A stretch of 64,000 bases of DNA, from contig NC_092365.1 in assembly GCF_030848805.1 (NCBI RefSeq), positions 13,790,486 to 13,854,485 of the forward strand. The letters run 5' to 3'. Source of the DNA: Temnothorax longispinosus (taxonomy: Eukaryota; Arthropoda; Insecta; Hymenoptera; Formicidae). A model generated the notes under the pieces. That model was not told where the DNA came from. It saw only the letters and a list, made by a program, of their open reading frames with translations, and searched no databases. Shown here piece after piece: positions 62,201 to 64,000 of this stretch (the first letter of the stretch is position 1; each line of letters begins with the position of its first letter). The position numbers and the translations under genes were made by a program.

Positions 62201-64000
62201 AGATGTTAAGTTCTGGCATAATAATCTTACAATTTTTTGAGGTCATTAATGATAAATTAGACACAAAATAATAAACGTTGAATAAAACATTGCACTTTTG
62301 TAATAGTTACCTAGTAATTAATAAAGAATTATAAATATTAGTAATATATTTTTATATAAATTTTGTATTTGATATACAACAACATAACATTTATCCGATA
62401 TCTCCCAACATTTAATAATTTAGGTACGCGGTTAAAACTTGCATTTTGTACTTTCTTTCAAGCAACACAGCAATGCATTTTAAATTCAGAATTTAACCAT
62501 CTATGTTTTATAAGAATAATTTTCTTCGCAAAGAGACTTGCGAGCGTCGAAATATTGACCTCTCCTCGCGGTAACGCGGTTCATCCCGTGTACATTTCAC
62601 GGAGCGGCAGCAGGCGCGCACGAAAATGCAGGCGGGTGAGGAGGTGACGAAAGTGAAGGACAGGGGTAAATGGACGGGTTTCGGGGTAGAGTGGCTTTCC
62701 GTTCTCTCGGTGGAGGCATTTGTTCCGTCGACGCGCAAACGCGCCCGCGCCTCGTAATAAACATGCCGCGCACCCGCGGCGAGCGGACTGACTGATGATA
62801 CCGTTCACTGGTAGATCTATGTTATTGGTTACATCTCCCGATACCGATGAGCCATTGAGCACGAAGCGAGGAGGCATTCGTCGTGCCGAAACGAACGGTA
62901 GTAATTACCGCGCGACCGCTCTCCTTCGTACCATATATAACTCTTCCCTCCTAACGGTCGATCTTTCCGGTTTCACGCACGCTCGCATTTGGAAATGCAA
63001 AAGTTATTTCGCCCCTTCGCATCCCAGCATCCCACGCGCATCCCTTCGTTCCCGTACGTTCCCTTCGCTAAACAGGCAAGGGTCAAATACGAAGAAGCAT
63101 CGTGATGAAGGCACTTCCGTCTATTCGGCGCTACGATTTAATCTCGCTGCAAATTAAACGCGTATGCGACATGCGTGCGCTTAAAAATGCATAATTTTAT
63201 ACTATAATTTCATTATAAGGCGCTGAATTTTTTAATGGTTCTAATTGAATGGTATGAAATTGAATTATATAATTTTTGCGTCGTTCTTACGCGGTACATT
63301 TTTGAAATATGTATCGCGTGCTCCGCTTTCATGTGCTCCGCCGAAAATGCCGCGCAAAGAATTACGGTGATCTCTTTTCTCTCCTTCTTTCTCTGTCTTT
63401 CTCTCGCATTATAGCGATATATAAAGTGCGTAACACTGTCCACGTACCGAATGTGTCACGCTATTGGCCGATAAACTTGCACTTTACATAAATGAAAACG
63501 TTTGCCGCGTATGTTTTGAGACATTAGCGGGGCATGTATAAATAATGCTTTGATCTTCGTTTATATCATGCGGTACAAAGTGTTGAAACGCATATTCGGT
63601 GCGTATTGGATGGTCCCTCATTCGCGTTGTTTAAATGTTAATGCGGCTGTTTGACACTAATCCCTTTATTTACGCCGATCGCATATTCGATATATGCAAC
63701 AGATATCAAAGTAAAACCGAATCGTTAACATTAAATTACGCGTCGAGTGTACAGATCAGACCATAAGTGTATAAATTTTTGCATTGTAATGAAATCACTC
63801 ACGTCGCGAGTTTATAAAATGTTTGATATTGCAGTTGACATTTTCCGACAATGGTATTGTAGTAATATCGCGATAGAAAATTAAAATATTTAATGAAAAA
63901 AATAAACATTGTACAGAAAAAGAATAACCCTCTCGGTAATGTCGCGCTTATCCAGGATGTGAAAGAGGAATATCGAAGGAAATGTGCAAAAAGGCGTTGA

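Larger units (their letters stand above)
56196..64000. other. gene-poor stretch, possible long first intron
   Basis: No coding exon or RNA gene could be recognised. A GC-rich block at 57.3-57.8 kb has long open frames on both strands with arginine/serine-rich low-complexity translations. Other contents are two hairpin elements near 58.5-58.9 kb and GA repeats at about 57683 and 59270. The remainder is mixed AT-rich sequence. Confidence 0.55.

Noticed and set aside
62795..63157. 120-residue plus-strand frame near the right end
   Set aside because: No recognisable motif, unremarkable composition, and no promoter or splice context.
1..64000. CRISPR arrays, operons, bacterial mobile elements, tRNA or rRNA genes
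   Set aside because: The window is intron-rich animal DNA; no regularly spaced repeats or RNA gene signatures were seen by eye.

Overview
The window is eukaryotic nuclear DNA, most likely from a hymenopteran insect and probably an ant. Genes are split by short AT-rich introns, promoters are GC-rich with many CpGs, small inverted-repeat elements are common, and the recognisable proteins look like insect orthologues of animal housekeeping genes. The order or species is inference; no diagnostic sequence was tested.

Layout, left to right. (1) About 1.3-11.0 kb, minus strand: GTP cyclohydrolase I (GCH1/Punch), complete at the 5' end and missing its last exon past the left edge. (2) About 14.8-30.2 kb, minus strand: a tandem array of four saccharopine dehydrogenase-like oxidoreductase (SCCPDH-family) genes. 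Each has seven coding exons and an open frame, in repeat units of about 3.6-4.0 kb, with conserved upstream blocks and several small inverted-repeat insertions. (3) 32.1-45.5 kb, minus strand: a full 24-exon CHD1 chromatin remodeler of 1816 residues. (4) 48.4-50.2 kb, minus strand: the Hsp90 co-chaperone Cdc37. (5) 50.9-55.0 kb, plus strand: Integrator subunit 7 (INTS7), divergent from Cdc37 across about 650 bp. (6) 55.9-64 kb: a plus-strand TATA/initiator promoter with a probable first exon, then about 7.8 kb with no recognisable gene, likely the first intron of a gene continuing to the right.

The genes do not form one pathway. GCH1 makes tetrahydrobiopterin precursor; the SCCPDH-like proteins are membrane-anchored Rossmann oxidoreductases of uncertain substrate; CHD1 and INTS7 act in chromatin and RNA polymerase II transcription; Cdc37 loads kinases onto Hsp90.

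I found no new multigene system. The points most worth a second look are the SCCPDH array with datable insertions, two probable GC-AG introns, a U12-type intron in INTS7, a stop-free 96-base intron in Cdc37, a CHD1 intron that is mostly a hairpin element, a coding-looking exon inside CHD1 intron 1 that is in frame with CHD1 exon 1, and small transposon-like elements rich in TGACGTCA sites around GCH1.
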